Assembly (NCBI GenBank): GCA_043775015.1
Contig: JAYVSV010000003.1
Coordinates: forward strand, 1-64,000
Source of the DNA: CANJXF01 sp043775015
GTDB lineage: Bacteria > Verrucomicrobiota > Verrucomicrobiia > Limisphaerales > CANJXF01
Direction: 5' to 3'
DNA: 64,000 nucleotides
Notes under the pieces: generated by a model
Told to the model about the DNA's origin: nothing
The model's input: the letters and a program-made list of their open reading frames with translations, nothing else
The model's database searches: none
Translations under genes and position numbers: made by a program
Part shown: positions 41,361 through 49,730 of the stretch, in pieces
How positions within the stretch are numbered: position 1 is the first letter of the stretch
How the letters are laid out: each line of letters opens with the position of its first letter

Positions 41361-43595
41361 TTAGTGTCCTGACTGGTGCTCCTGAATATATTCCTGCTTG
41401 AGTCCGAGTTTTTCGGGCGCGTGCAACACGAGCATTTTCATTCGCACATCGGAGGGAATATCTTTTCGCGTCAGTTTGGAAACAACGATCATCAACGTGA
41501 TCGCCAACGGCACGGCCCAGATCGCGGGTTGTTCGCACATGATCCGAATGGCCGGATGTGCGATCCAGAAAGTCTCCAGCGCTTGCATCGAATTCGGAAT
41601 TCCTTTCGTCACACTGTTCTTCAACGCGATGTCGCTCACGCTCGTCAACGTGATTCCCGCCAACGCCAGCAAACCGCCGGTCAACATTCCTGTCGCCGCG
41701 CCTTTCTGCGTCATGCCGCGCCACCAGACGCTCATGAACAGCAGCGGAAAATAACTCGCCGCCGCGATGGCGAACGCCTGACCGACCATGAAATTAATTT
41801 CCAATTGTTCGACTTGCATGCCGAGCAGAATCGCCACCGCGCCGATGAGCACCGCGCCGAATTTGAACATTCTCATGCGCTGTTCCGGCGTCGATTTCGG
41901 GCGCAGAATTCTTCCGTAAACATCGTGGGCCAGCGCGCCGGTCATGGAAACGAGCAAACCGCTGAACGTGCTCATGAACGCCGCGAACGCTCCCGCGCAA
42001 GTGATGCCGCTGAGAATCGAACCCCACGGAATTCCTTTTTTGTTGGGGAGCACACGCGTCTCGCGTGTTGAATCCGGCGTCGCGCCGGATTCTTGTTCAT
42101 CTGATTTTAAGTTAGTCGAACGAAGTCCTCCGCGAGACGCGTCGGACGGCACGCCAGAGGCGTGCGCTCCCCGCTCATTCAGAATCCGCGGCAACTCCAG
42201 AACCACCTTGTCCGTCCCCTTCGAGCCTGCGCCGAGATAAAGTTCCGGCAAAAGATTTCGTCCCATCACGCCGAACACCGGCGGGAAAACGTAAAACACG
42301 CCGATGAGAATCATCACCCACATCGTCGTGCGCTTGGCGGCGACGCCGTCGGGGTTCGTGTAAAAGCGAACGAGAATGTGCGGCAAACCCGCCGTGCCGC
42401 AGACCAGCGCGATGATGAGCGAGTAAGTGTAAAGCAGCGAAAATGGTTTTTGTTCTTCGGCTTTCAAGCCTGCTTTCGCCGCGGCTTTGGTGGTCAACGG
42501 GCCGAAAGGAGAAATCCATTTGGCATCGGCGGGAGCTTTTTCGGGGAGCGGTTTGCGTAATCCGGAGAACTCTTTTGGAAAATCACTCAGCGGAACGGCG
42601 TAAATGTTTTCCGCACTACGAACCATCCTAATGTTGTTTTTCAGGAGAACTCGCTGCAATGCTTCGAGGTGTTGACCTCGATTTTTCATTTCTGGCCCGC
42701 CAAAAGACACAACAAGATTCGTAAATGATGAGGGATAAATTATCCGCTTTGCATTTCCATCCCAAATTCCATATCGCTGCATTGCTTCGTCAAAAGGTAA
42801 TTGCCCCAACGGAAAAGTTGTTTTGGAATTAAATACTTCCAGCGTTGAATTGATAAGATTAGAAACGGGCTCGCGTCCGCCAAATTCCATTTTAATAGAT
42901 GGTATTGCGATGAAATAATCCTCTATTGCTTTAGAATTAATGGATTTCGTCGGCAAATTTTCAACGAGTTGTTTCCCATAATGCCCATACACACTCATCA
43001 GCACGAAAATCGGCACGCAGATGGCGAAGAGTTTGATCCAGTATTGAAAGGCTTGCACCAGCGTGATGCCTTTCATGCCGCCGAGCGCGACGTTGAGTGT
43101 AATGACCGCGCCGACCAGCGCCACGCCCACCCAATACGGCAAGCCCGGAAAAATGTAGGCGAGCGTCGTCCCGGCCCCTTTCATCTGCGGCATCGTGTAG
43201 AAAAATCCGATGAACATCACGAAGATGACGGCGATCTTGCGGAAGATCGGCGAATCGTAGCGGCCCTCGGCGAAATCAGGAATCGTGTAAGCGCCGAAGC
43301 GTCGCAGCGGCCCCGCAATGAACAGCAGCAAAAATAAATAACCGCACGCATAACAAACCGGATACCAAAGTGCGTCGTAACCGGAACTCATCACCATTCC
43401 CGCCACGCCCATGAACGACGCGGCGCTCAAGTATTCGCCAGAAATCGCCGACGCATTCCAACCGACGCTCACGCTGCGGCCCGCGACGAAAAAGTCGGAA
43501 GCGGTTTTTGATCGTCGCGCGGACCAGAAGCCCATGAAGATCGTGGCGGCAACGGTGATGGCGCTAAAGCTGAGAATCCAGGGGTCGATGTTCAT
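41361..43595 (-). CDS. SSS-family sodium/solute symporter (ActP-like) with repeat insert
   Basis: A 744-residue symporter of the sodium:solute family. The beginning is MNIDPWILSFSAITVAATIF, then the signature region DFFVAGRSVSVGWNASAISGEYLSAASFMG near 35-65, and FRKIAVIFVMFIGFFYTMPQMKGAGTTL. About 13 helices are visible. A soluble segment near residues 235-400 is much longer than in ActP. Near residue 480, about 42 residues (ERGAHASGVPSDASRGG and on) are translated from a palindromic repeat. Upstream genes are DUF485 and BtpA. The transport partner and substrate, perhaps a carboxylate, are inferred. The start at 43595 avoids the repeat-derived extension. Confidence 0.88.
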   Translation of the reverse strand: MNIDPWILSFSAITVAATIFMGFWSARRSKTASDFFVAGRSVSVGWNASAISGEYLSAASFMGVAGMVMSSGYDALWYPVCYACGYLFLLLFIAGPLRRFGAYTIPDFAEGRYDSPIFRKIAVIFVMFIGFFYTMPQMKGAGTTLAYIFPGLPYWVGVALVGAVITLNVALGGMKGITLVQAFQYWIKLFAICVPIFVLMSVYGHYGKQLVENLPTKSINSKAIEDYFIAIPSIKMEFGGREPVSNLINSTLEVFNSKTTFPLGQLPFDEAMQRYGIWDGNAKRIIYPSSFTNLVVSFGGPEMKNRGQHLEALQRVLLKNNIRMVRSAENIYAVPLSDFPKEFSGLRKPLPEKAPADAKWISPFGPLTTKAAAKAGLKAEEQKPFSLLYTYSLIIALVCGTAGLPHILVRFYTNPDGVAAKRTTMWVMILIGVFYVFPPVFGVMGRNLLPELYLGAGSKGTDKVVLELPRILNERGAHASGVPSDASRGGLRSTNLKSDEQESGATPDSTRETRVLPNKKGIPWGSILSGITCAGAFAAFMSTFSGLLVSMTGALAHDVYGRILRPKSTPEQRMRMFKFGAVLIGAVAILLGMQVEQLEINFMVGQAFAIAAASYFPLLFMSVWWRGMTQKGAATGMLTGGLLALAGITLTSVSDIALKNSVTKGIPNSMQALETFWIAHPAIRIMCEQPAIWAVPLAITLMIVVSKLTRKDIPSDVRMKMLVLHAPEKLGLKQEYIQEHQSGH
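42045..42172. repeat. palindromic repeat inside the SSS symporter gene (family E)
   Basis: The left arm 42045-42067 (ggggagcacacgcgtctcgc and on) and right arm 42150-42172 match as inverted repeats at 20 of 23 positions. An internal hairpin aatccggcgtcgcgccggatt-like segment lies at 42071-42091. The 128-base unit is translated in frame within the symporter gene, as in the argJ case. Confidence 0.83.
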
Positions 43596-43600
43596 GATTT

Positions 43601-44026
43601 TTAAGCTCCAAGCACCAACGTCCAAGCTCCAGAGAAATTCCAAATTCCAAACAGCAAAAGCAAAGTCGTCGCGTCCTTGGAGCTTGGGTCATTGGGGCTT
43701 CTCTGGATGTTGGACGTTGGTGCTTGGAGCTTTTCGACTTCGCTGACTTCCGCATCCTCCAGCGCAATCGAACGCTTGATGAAAACGTAGGAAATAACCC
43801 AGACAAACGGAAAAAAGGCGATGCCGAGAATGAACCACGTCAGCGTGAAACCGAAGATGCGTTTGGCCATCAGCTCAGGCAGGAAATAATTCGCCAGCGG
43901 CAAACCGAGCAACACGATCATGAAAGTCACGGCGCACGTGACGGAAAGTTTGAGCTGCCGACGCATCAACGTGTGCAAAAAACTCTCACTGTGGATGTCC
44001 ACCTTCTCAGAACTCGGATTTTTCAT
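43601..44026 (-). CDS. DUF485-family membrane protein, C-terminus from a repeat
   Basis: A 141-residue protein. The first 95 residues are the DUF485 (YjcH-like) pattern: SFLHTLMRRQLKLSVTCAVT, a first helix MIVLLGLPLANYFL and a second FTLTWFILGIAFFPFVWVISYVF. This is the small partner of SSS-type symporters of the ActP class. The last 40 or so residues (KLQAPTSNIQRSPND on) are translated from a palindromic repeat, and the stop codon is inside the repeat. The native end was therefore lost or extended. ATG 44026; it is 69 bp after btpA and 5 bp before the symporter start. Confidence 0.83.
   Translation of the reverse strand: MKNPSSEKVDIHSESFLHTLMRRQLKLSVTCAVTFMIVLLGLPLANYFLPELMAKRIFGFTLTWFILGIAFFPFVWVISYVFIKRSIALEDAEVSEVEKLQAPTSNIQRSPNDPSSKDATTLLLLFGIWNFSGAWTLVLGA
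43603..43732. repeat. palindromic repeat between DUF485 and SSS genes (family F)
   Basis: The outer arms 43603-43625 and 43710-43732 are a perfect 23-bp inverted repeat (aagctccaagcaccaacgtc and on). Internally the ccaag/cttgg and agagaa/ttctct themes recur. It overlaps the end of the DUF485 gene and stops just before the symporter start. Confidence 0.88.
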
Positions 44027-44095
44027 GGGTCGCATTGGTGTAACAAAGCGCTGGCGGCGGAGCAATGTTTGTCTCCAGCAAAACGGTTTTGGAAA

Positions 44096-44881
44096 TCATT
44101 TCATCGCGCGTTTCAAAGCAGCCACTCGCCTGGCATCCACCGGATTTTCCAAACGGCCATTGCGTTTGAGCGAACTGCCCACGATCACGCCATTGATCAA
44201 CGGCAGAAGCGTTTTAACATTTTCAACGGTGACGCCGCTGCCGATTAAAATTTTCGTGCCGGGACACGCATTCCGAACACGCCGCACATCTTCCACATCC
44301 GTTGCCATGCCGGTGCCCGTTCCAGAAACAATGAGCGCATCCGCCAACCCGCGCTCGATTGTGTCGCGCGCGGAATCTTCGATTGTCCAATTGCCGAGCG
44401 GCACGGCGTGCTTAACGTGAACATCGGCAAAAATTTGCGCCTCGGGACAAAGATTTTTCTTAAGACGCAACGTTTCATAAGCGTTGCCTTCGATTAACCC
44501 CTGGTCAGTCAGCATCGCGCCAGTATGGACGTTGATGCGCACAAAGCTTCCTCCACACGACGCAACCAAAGCGAGCGCCGCGTGGCCGTCGTTGCGCAAG
44601 ACATTGAAACCAATCGGGATTTTCACCGCGTCACGAATCGCGCGACCGACCACGGCCATGCTGGCGATTGTTTCCGGCGCGACAGAGTTTTTCGTGAAAG
44701 GAACATCGCCGAAATTCTCAATAAAGATCGCATCCGCCCCGCCCTGCTCGTAAGCCCGCGCGTCGGCAACGGCTCCGCGAATGATGTGGCTAATCGATTC
44801 TCGATTTCGCGGCGAACCAGGAAGAGGTGCGAGATGAACCACGCCAACCAACACTTTACCTTTGGAAAAAATAGAACTCAT
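44096..44881 (-). CDS. BtpA/SgcQ-family TIM-barrel protein
   Basis: A 261-residue protein of the BtpA/SgcQ family. The pattern is clear: KVLVGVVHLAPLPGSP, GADAIFIENFGDVPF, IPIGFNVLRNDGHAALAL, FVRINVHTGAMLTDQGLIEG, ADVHVKHAVPLG and DALIVSGTGTGMATDVEDV. The founding member affects photosystem I stability in cyanobacteria; elsewhere members sit with sugar or nucleoside catabolism genes, so the biochemical role is open. ATG 44881 gives the family start; the frame stays open upstream through repeats. First gene of the operon with DUF485 and the symporter. Confidence 0.9.
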   Translation of the reverse strand: MSSIFSKGKVLVGVVHLAPLPGSPRNRESISHIIRGAVADARAYEQGGADAIFIENFGDVPFTKNSVAPETIASMAVVGRAIRDAVKIPIGFNVLRNDGHAALALVASCGGSFVRINVHTGAMLTDQGLIEGNAYETLRLKKNLCPEAQIFADVHVKHAVPLGNWTIEDSARDTIERGLADALIVSGTGTGMATDVEDVRRVRNACPGTKILIGSGVTVENVKTLLPLINGVIVGSSLKRNGRLENPVDARRVAALKRAMK

Positions 44882-45381
44882 GCGGCGATGTTTACCGAGA
44901 GCCGGTTTTGAGCGAAGGAAAAAAAGCACCGAACACAATGCAAAGAGCGCGGGGTAATCCCGGGACGCGGCCGTGTCGCAGACCAGGCGCAGCACAGCGC
45001 AATTTCCCTGAGTCAACGTTTGTTCAATCGTTATCACACGTGCGGCTGATGCTTTGCACACCGCCGCGATCTGCCCAAGAGAGACAGTTTTATTGTCCCA
45101 AAGGGACAGCCGACAATAGCCCACGATTTCAATCGTGGGTGGCAATTTAAAAAGGAACCAAGTCCCGCAGGGACGGCTGACAATTGCCGTTTCAGTCGTT
45201 CCTTCGGAACTTGCGAACGCCCATCGTTCCCGGCGTTGAAAACGCCGGGCTATTGTCATCTGTCCCTCCGGGACCAAAGCCGCCAACCTTCGTTCTTGGA
45301 GAATTTTGATGCATCAAAGAAACCATCTGGCTGGTTAGGAGTTGAATCCATAAACTTCATTCGTATGATAGCTCGCGCCCA
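44882..45381. other. 500-bp intergenic region with REP-like hairpins
   Basis: Between the divergent btpA-like and cstA genes. The btpA-like upstream part (44882-45090) shows no gene. The part 45096-45275 is a run of short hairpins described separately. Promoters for both directions must lie here, but no reliable core elements were identified. Confidence 0.5.
45096..45275. repeat. REP-like array of short hairpins (family G)
   Basis: Three gtccc..gggac hairpins (about 45096-45108, 45162-45174, 45262-45274) alternate with two longer hairpins: cccacgatttcaatcgtggg at 45120-45139 and cccggcgttgaaaacgccggg-like at 45229-45249. A ttccttcggaa hairpin lies near 45199. The alternation of conserved short stems with variable stems resembles REP sequences mobilised by RAYT enzymes; no RAYT gene is in the window. 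Confidence 0.72.
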
Positions 45382-47763
45382 ATGAAGAAAATCTTTTTTC
45401 CAACCATCTGGCTCCTGATCGCGGGACTCGGTGCGTGGGCTTACGCCGTGCTGGCATTCAAACGCGGCGAACAACTCAACTCCATTTTCATTCTAACGGC
45501 GGCGCTTTGCACCTACGCCATGGGCTACCGCTTTTATTCTAAATGGATCGCGACCCGCGTCCTCGTCCTCAACGATCGCCGCGCCACTCCCTGTGAAGTT
45601 CAAGATGACGGCAAGGATTTTGTTAAGACGAATAAATGGATCGTGTTCGGCCATCACTTCGCCGCGATTTCCGGTCCCGGCCCGCTGGTCGGCCCGGTGC
45701 TCGCCGCGCAATTTGGCTATTTGCCAAGCACACTTTGGATTTTGATCGGCGTGGTGCTCGGCGGCGCGGTGCAGGATTTTGTCATTCTGTTTTGTTCGAT
45801 GCGACGCAATGGAAAATCGCTCGGGCAAATGGTCAAAGAAGAGTTGAACAATCCCGCCGGCTACGTCGCGATGTTTGCCATTCTCGCGATCATGATCATC
45901 CTGCTCGCAGTGCTGGCGCTGGTCGTGGTCAAGGCGCTCGCGGAAAGTCCCTGGGGAATTTTCACGGTGGCGGCAACCATTCCCATCGCGATGTTTATGG
46001 GCGGTTATCTTCGCTACTGGCGCATCGGAAAAGTCATGGAAGCTTCGGCGATTGGAGTGGTTCTGCTGTTGCTGGCGGTGTGGGGCGGAAAATTTTTCCA
46101 CGAGGTTCCGGGTCTTGCGAAATTGTTCACGATTGGCGCGTTGCCATTGGCCTGGTCGATCATCCTTTACGGACTGGCCGCGAGCGTGCTTCCCGTCTGG
46201 CTCTTGCTGGCACCGCGCGATTATCTGAGCACGTTTATGAAGCTCGGAACCATTTTCGCACTGGCGATGGGAATATTTCTGGTTCGTCCGGATTTGGAAA
46301 TGCCTGCCGTGAGCAAATTCATCGACGGCTCCGGTCTGGTGGTTGCCGGAAAACTATTTCCATTTTGTTTCATCACGATTGCGTGCGGCGCGATTTCCGG
46401 TTTCCACACGCTGATCGCCAGCGGGACGACTCCGAAAATTATCACGCGCGAAAGTTATGCGCGAACGATTGGTTACGGCGCGATGTGTTTGGAATCGCTC
46501 GTGGCGATCATGGCCTTGATTGCGGCCTGCACGCTCGACCCCGGCGTTTATTTCAGCATCAACGTCAAAGGTGAACCGGCGGAAACGGTCGCGAAAGTTT
46601 CTGCGCTCGGTTTCCCCGTCACAACTCAACAAATGGACAACCTTGCCAATGAGCTTGGCGAAAAAACTTTGTTTGGACGAACCGGCGGCGCATCGACTCT
46701 CGCGGTCGGCATGGCTCATATATTTTCCAAGGTTGTCAACGGCCGCGGCCTCGATCTTTGGTATCACTTTGCGATCATGTTCGAGGCGTTGTTTATCCTG
46801 ACCACGCTTGATGCCGGCACGCGTGTAGGAAGATATTTGCTTCAGGATTTGCTCGGCCACGTTTGGAAACCGTTGGGCGAAACAAAAAATGCAGCGGCAA
46901 CGTGGCTGGCCAGCGTGCTGATGGTAAGCGCGTGGGGATATTTTTTGATTCAAGGCGTCAAAGATCCGCTCGGCGGAATTAATTCGTTGTGGCCTCTGTT
47001 TGGAATAGCCAATCAACTGCTCGCCGCGATTGCTCTTTGCCTTGCCACAACCGTCATTTTAAAAATGCAGCTTGGGGGTGAGCTTAAAGTTCAAGGTTCA
47101 AAGTTTAAAGTTGGGCGACCGGCGTTTGCGTTGATTACGCTGGTTCCACTGGTGTGGCTGCTGGCCGTGACGGGGACGGCGGGAGTGCAGAAAATTTTTA
47201 GCGGTGACGAACGAATCGGTTTTCTCGCTGCTGCAAAAGATTTGGATTTGAAACTGTCGAAACTTCAAGACGCGGTGGATGCCGCGAAGCCGCTGGCGGA
47301 TTCCTCAATCCTCGTCGCTGCACAAAAAGCGGTGCGCAACAATCGTGTATTGCGCTTCAACCTTCTGCTGGACGCGGTTGTCACGGGAGCTTTCCTTTCG
47401 ATGGTGGTTTTGATTGTGGTGCTGAGTTTGCGCGAATGGACTCTTCTAATGGCACGAAAACGATTGGCGGTTTTGCGCGAATCCGATCCAGTCTGGTTGC
47501 CGGATTATGCCATCGTCGAATCGAAGCCGACTCATGTTTTTTCAACTCTCGCGCTCGCGTTTGCGCTGGCCAAGGAGCTTTCCGGCGAAGCCGCTGTCGA
47601 ACGGTCCCGCATCGCCAACCACGCCGCCTGCTGCGCGGAACACCAACCGGAAATGGGTTTGGATTCCACAGATTCTGATTTGGCGAAGACGTCGCTTGAA
47701 AAAACTTATCTGCAAGAAACGGAACGACGGTTCAACAGCGGCAGCGTGAATCGTTGTTGCTGA
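45382..47763 (+). CDS. cstA: carbon starvation protein, peptide/pyruvate transporter CstA
   Basis: A 793-residue CstA-family membrane protein. Family hallmarks are visible: YRFYSKWIATRVLVLNDRRATP near 50-70, DFVKTNKWIVFGHHFAAISGPGPLVGPVLAAQFGYLP near 78-115, and FHTLIASGTTPKIITRES near 345. CstA members import peptides or pyruvate, usually when carbon is short. The C-terminal 110 residues are soluble and end with a Cys-Cys pair. Near residue 570 a short insert LKVQGSKFKV comes from a repetitive aaagttcaaggttc tract. ATG 45382. nadD follows 13 bp later. Confidence 0.93.
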   Translation: MKKIFFPTIWLLIAGLGAWAYAVLAFKRGEQLNSIFILTAALCTYAMGYRFYSKWIATRVLVLNDRRATPCEVQDDGKDFVKTNKWIVFGHHFAAISGPGPLVGPVLAAQFGYLPSTLWILIGVVLGGAVQDFVILFCSMRRNGKSLGQMVKEELNNPAGYVAMFAILAIMIILLAVLALVVVKALAESPWGIFTVAATIPIAMFMGGYLRYWRIGKVMEASAIGVVLLLLAVWGGKFFHEVPGLAKLFTIGALPLAWSIILYGLAASVLPVWLLLAPRDYLSTFMKLGTIFALAMGIFLVRPDLEMPAVSKFIDGSGLVVAGKLFPFCFITIACGAISGFHTLIASGTTPKIITRESYARTIGYGAMCLESLVAIMALIAACTLDPGVYFSINVKGEPAETVAKVSALGFPVTTQQMDNLANELGEKTLFGRTGGASTLAVGMAHIFSKVVNGRGLDLWYHFAIMFEALFILTTLDAGTRVGRYLLQDLLGHVWKPLGETKNAAATWLASVLMVSAWGYFLIQGVKDPLGGINSLWPLFGIANQLLAAIALCLATTVILKMQLGGELKVQGSKFKVGRPAFALITLVPLVWLLAVTGTAGVQKIFSGDERIGFLAAAKDLDLKLSKLQDAVDAAKPLADSSILVAAQKAVRNNRVLRFNLLLDAVVTGAFLSMVVLIVVLSLREWTLLMARKRLAVLRESDPVWLPDYAIVESKPTHVFSTLALAFALAKELSGEAAVERSRIANHAACCAEHQPEMGLDSTDSDLAKTSLEKTYLQETERRFNSGSVNRCC

Positions 47764-47776
47764 GAATATCAAACAC

Positions 47777-48352
47777 ATGGAACGAATTGGTTTATACGGC
47801 GGTTCATTTGACCCGGTTCACCTTGGCCATTTATTAGTGGCGCAAGCGGCGCGCGAAGAGTTGACACTCGGCCGGATTTTTTTCATTCCGGCAGCGCAAT
47901 CTCCGTTCAAACCGGACGCAAAACCGACGCCAGCAGCGGAACGCACCAAGATGTTGCGCCTGGCTTTGGCGGGAAATTCGCGAGCGGAAGTCGATGAACA
48001 GGAAATCAATCGCGGCGGAATTTCTTACACGATCGAAACCGTGCGCGATTACGCCCGCCGTTTTCCAAAAGCAAAATTGTTTTACTTGATCGGCGCAGAC
48101 CACGTCGCGCAGTTGCCGAAATGGCGCGAGGCCAATGATCTGGCAAGCCACGTCGAGTTTTTGATCATTCCCAGACCCGGCGAACTAAAAGTGGAAATCC
48201 CAGCGCCGTTTCGTGGAGAATTCCTCAGGGGATTTCCGCTGGGCGTTTCGTCCTCGCAAATTCGCGCGCGGGTGAAAGCGCGTTTGCCCATCGAACATCT
48301 CGTTCCGGGCGCAGTGGCCGAGGCGGTTCGCAACAATCGCCTTTATCTTTGA
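47777..48352 (+). CDS. nadD: nicotinate-nucleotide adenylyltransferase
   Basis: Adenylylates nicotinate mononucleotide in NAD synthesis. The 191-residue protein has the nucleotidyltransferase motif GGSFDPVHLGHL (residues 8-19), IPAAQSPFKPD, YLIGADHVAQLPKW and the C-terminal SSSQIRARVK. All are standard. It is followed after 24 bp by rsfS, a very common pair in bacteria. Confidence 0.96.
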   Translation: MERIGLYGGSFDPVHLGHLLVAQAAREELTLGRIFFIPAAQSPFKPDAKPTPAAERTKMLRLALAGNSRAEVDEQEINRGGISYTIETVRDYARRFPKAKLFYLIGADHVAQLPKWREANDLASHVEFLIIPRPGELKVEIPAPFRGEFLRGFPLGVSSSQIRARVKARLPIEHLVPGAVAEAVRNNRLYL

Positions 48353-48376
48353 GGTTGTTGGGTTATTTTGGCTTCA

Positions 48377-48751
48377 ATGGATTCAAAAAAACTGGCGCTG
48401 CTCTGCAAGGAATTAGCCGAGAATAGAAAAGCGGAAGATGTCGCCATCCTTGATGTCGCAAAACTTTCCTCCATCACCGACTATTTCGTCATTGCCACGG
48501 GAACAAGCGAACCTCATTTGCGAGCCATCATCAGTGAAATCAAGGACAAGCTGCGCGATGATTTTGATTTGCGCCCTCGAGCAATTGACGGAGATTTTCA
48601 GGCGGCCTGGCAGGTCCTCGATTTCTTCGATGTGATCGTCCACGTCATGCGAAAGGATGCCCGGGAAAAATACGATCTCGAAAGTCTTTGGGGTGACGCG
48701 CCGAAGGTGAAAATTTCCAAACCACGCGCCCGGGCTAGAAAAACCAAGTAA
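48377..48751 (+). CDS. rsfS: ribosomal silencing factor
   Basis: A 124-residue RsfS (Iojap/YbeB) protein, which binds uL14 on the large subunit and blocks joining of subunits when nutrients are short. The family signature is DVAKLSSITDYFVIATGTSEPHLRAI, followed by AWQVLDFFDVIVHVM and REKYDLESLWGDA. ATG 48377 fits the family; a TTG at 48368 is less likely. The basic tail (KPRARARKTK) may aid rRNA contact. Confidence 0.95.
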   Translation: MDSKKLALLCKELAENRKAEDVAILDVAKLSSITDYFVIATGTSEPHLRAIISEIKDKLRDDFDLRPRAIDGDFQAAWQVLDFFDVIVHVMRKDAREKYDLESLWGDAPKVKISKPRARARKTK

Positions 48752-48762
48752 TTGCCGCTTGT

Positions 48763-49077
48763 TTAAGCAGCCGGTTTTGGCGGAGGAATCTCGATACTTG
48801 CCTTAACCATGTCGTCCAGAATTTTCTTAAATTCTTCGAGGCCAGTGGAGGAAATAATCACGTTGTCACGGCGTCCATTGACTTCCTCTGTGATCCGCAG
48901 AAAACGTCCGCGCGGATTTTCCTTGAGCGTGAAAATAAATGTTTTGCGTTCAATCTGAACCTGGTCGGTTTTGAGCGTGTCTTCATTCACGGGCGGTCTC
49001 GGCGGCCCCGCGTTGAAGCCCGACCCAGCATTGAAAGGCCGATTACCGTAAGGCGATGGACGTTCGTTTGAAATCAT
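48763..49077 (-). CDS. PUR-family nucleic acid-binding protein (DUF3276)
   Basis: A 104-residue protein with a Gly/Pro/Asn-rich N-terminus and one PUR-alpha-like module from residue 38. IERKTFIFTLKENPRGRFLRITEEVNGRRDNVIIS-type strands (FIFTLKENPRGRFLRITEE) are followed by a helix GLEEFKKILDDMV. PUR modules bind single-stranded DNA or RNA. Bacterial members are best known in spirochaetes and Bacteroidetes. It is convergent with rsfS, only 11 bp apart. Confidence 0.85.
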   Translation of the reverse strand: MISNERPSPYGNRPFNAGSGFNAGPPRPPVNEDTLKTDQVQIERKTFIFTLKENPRGRFLRITEEVNGRRDNVIISSTGLEEFKKILDDMVKASIEIPPPKPAA

Positions 49078-49156
49078 ACTTGAAAAAATTTGCGGGTTAA
49101 ATCTACTCCTGATTACTGGTTCAACAGGAACGTGTATTTGTCAAATTTTTGAGCGA

Positions 49157-49681
49157 TCAAGTTCTGAATTTTTGCGCACTGACAAAGCGCGTTCCATCCC
49201 CTGGTTTTCCAATCCGCCACAAATAAATCAGCAATCCACCCATCACAAACAGGTTCATTGTCTGCGACATGCCGTGCCACATTTTGAACGAATGATCGGC
49301 GGCGCCACGCACCTCGATGGAAGCGCGCACGTCATATTTTTTCCGATGCAAATCTTTCAATTTCGGCTGTAGCCAAAAACCGGCGATCAAACCCAGGGAA
49401 ATTGTTGCGGCGAGCAGAATTAAAACGAATCGCTCGGTCATTTTGCCGAGATAAAGTTTTTCGATGGTCCAATGGAGCAATGCGATGCCACCACAGCAAT
49501 TCAGCAGAATGAAATAGCGCTCCATCACCAGTTGCGCGGCGACTCCGTTGTGGGGCGGAGGAACGTTCGCTTTCATTTCAGGGGAAAAGAAAGCCGGCCC
49601 AATGGCTATCGTGAATGAAACTACGGCGCCCAGCCAAACCGCCGCATTGAGCAAGCCAATAAACCTTAAGATGCCGATCAC
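49157..49681 (-). CDS. DUF4149-like membrane protein
   Basis: A 174-residue inner-membrane protein with four helices: ILRFIGLLNAAVWLGAVVSF, FILLNCCGGIALLHWTI, FVLILLAATISLGLIAGFW and TMNLFVMGGLLIYLW. The order and the charged LQPKLKDLHRKKYD loop fit DUF4149, a family without known function. ATG 49681. It may belong to the leftward group that follows the sigma-factor operon, but 50 bp separate it from the DUF3106 gene. Confidence 0.72.
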   Translation of the reverse strand: MIGILRFIGLLNAAVWLGAVVSFTIAIGPAFFSPEMKANVPPPHNGVAAQLVMERYFILLNCCGGIALLHWTIEKLYLGKMTERFVLILLAATISLGLIAGFWLQPKLKDLHRKKYDVRASIEVRGAADHSFKMWHGMSQTMNLFVMGGLLIYLWRIGKPGDGTRFVSAQKFRT

Positions 49682-49730
49682 GCAGCCATTCTAAAAAAAG
49701 ATTGTGCGCTGCCAAGCTTCGATTGTTCGG

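Noticed and set aside
44882..45286. N-terminal extension of the BtpA-like protein by about 135 residues
   Set aside because: The frame stays open only through the REP-like hairpins and does not resemble BtpA relatives, which start at the ATG at 44881.
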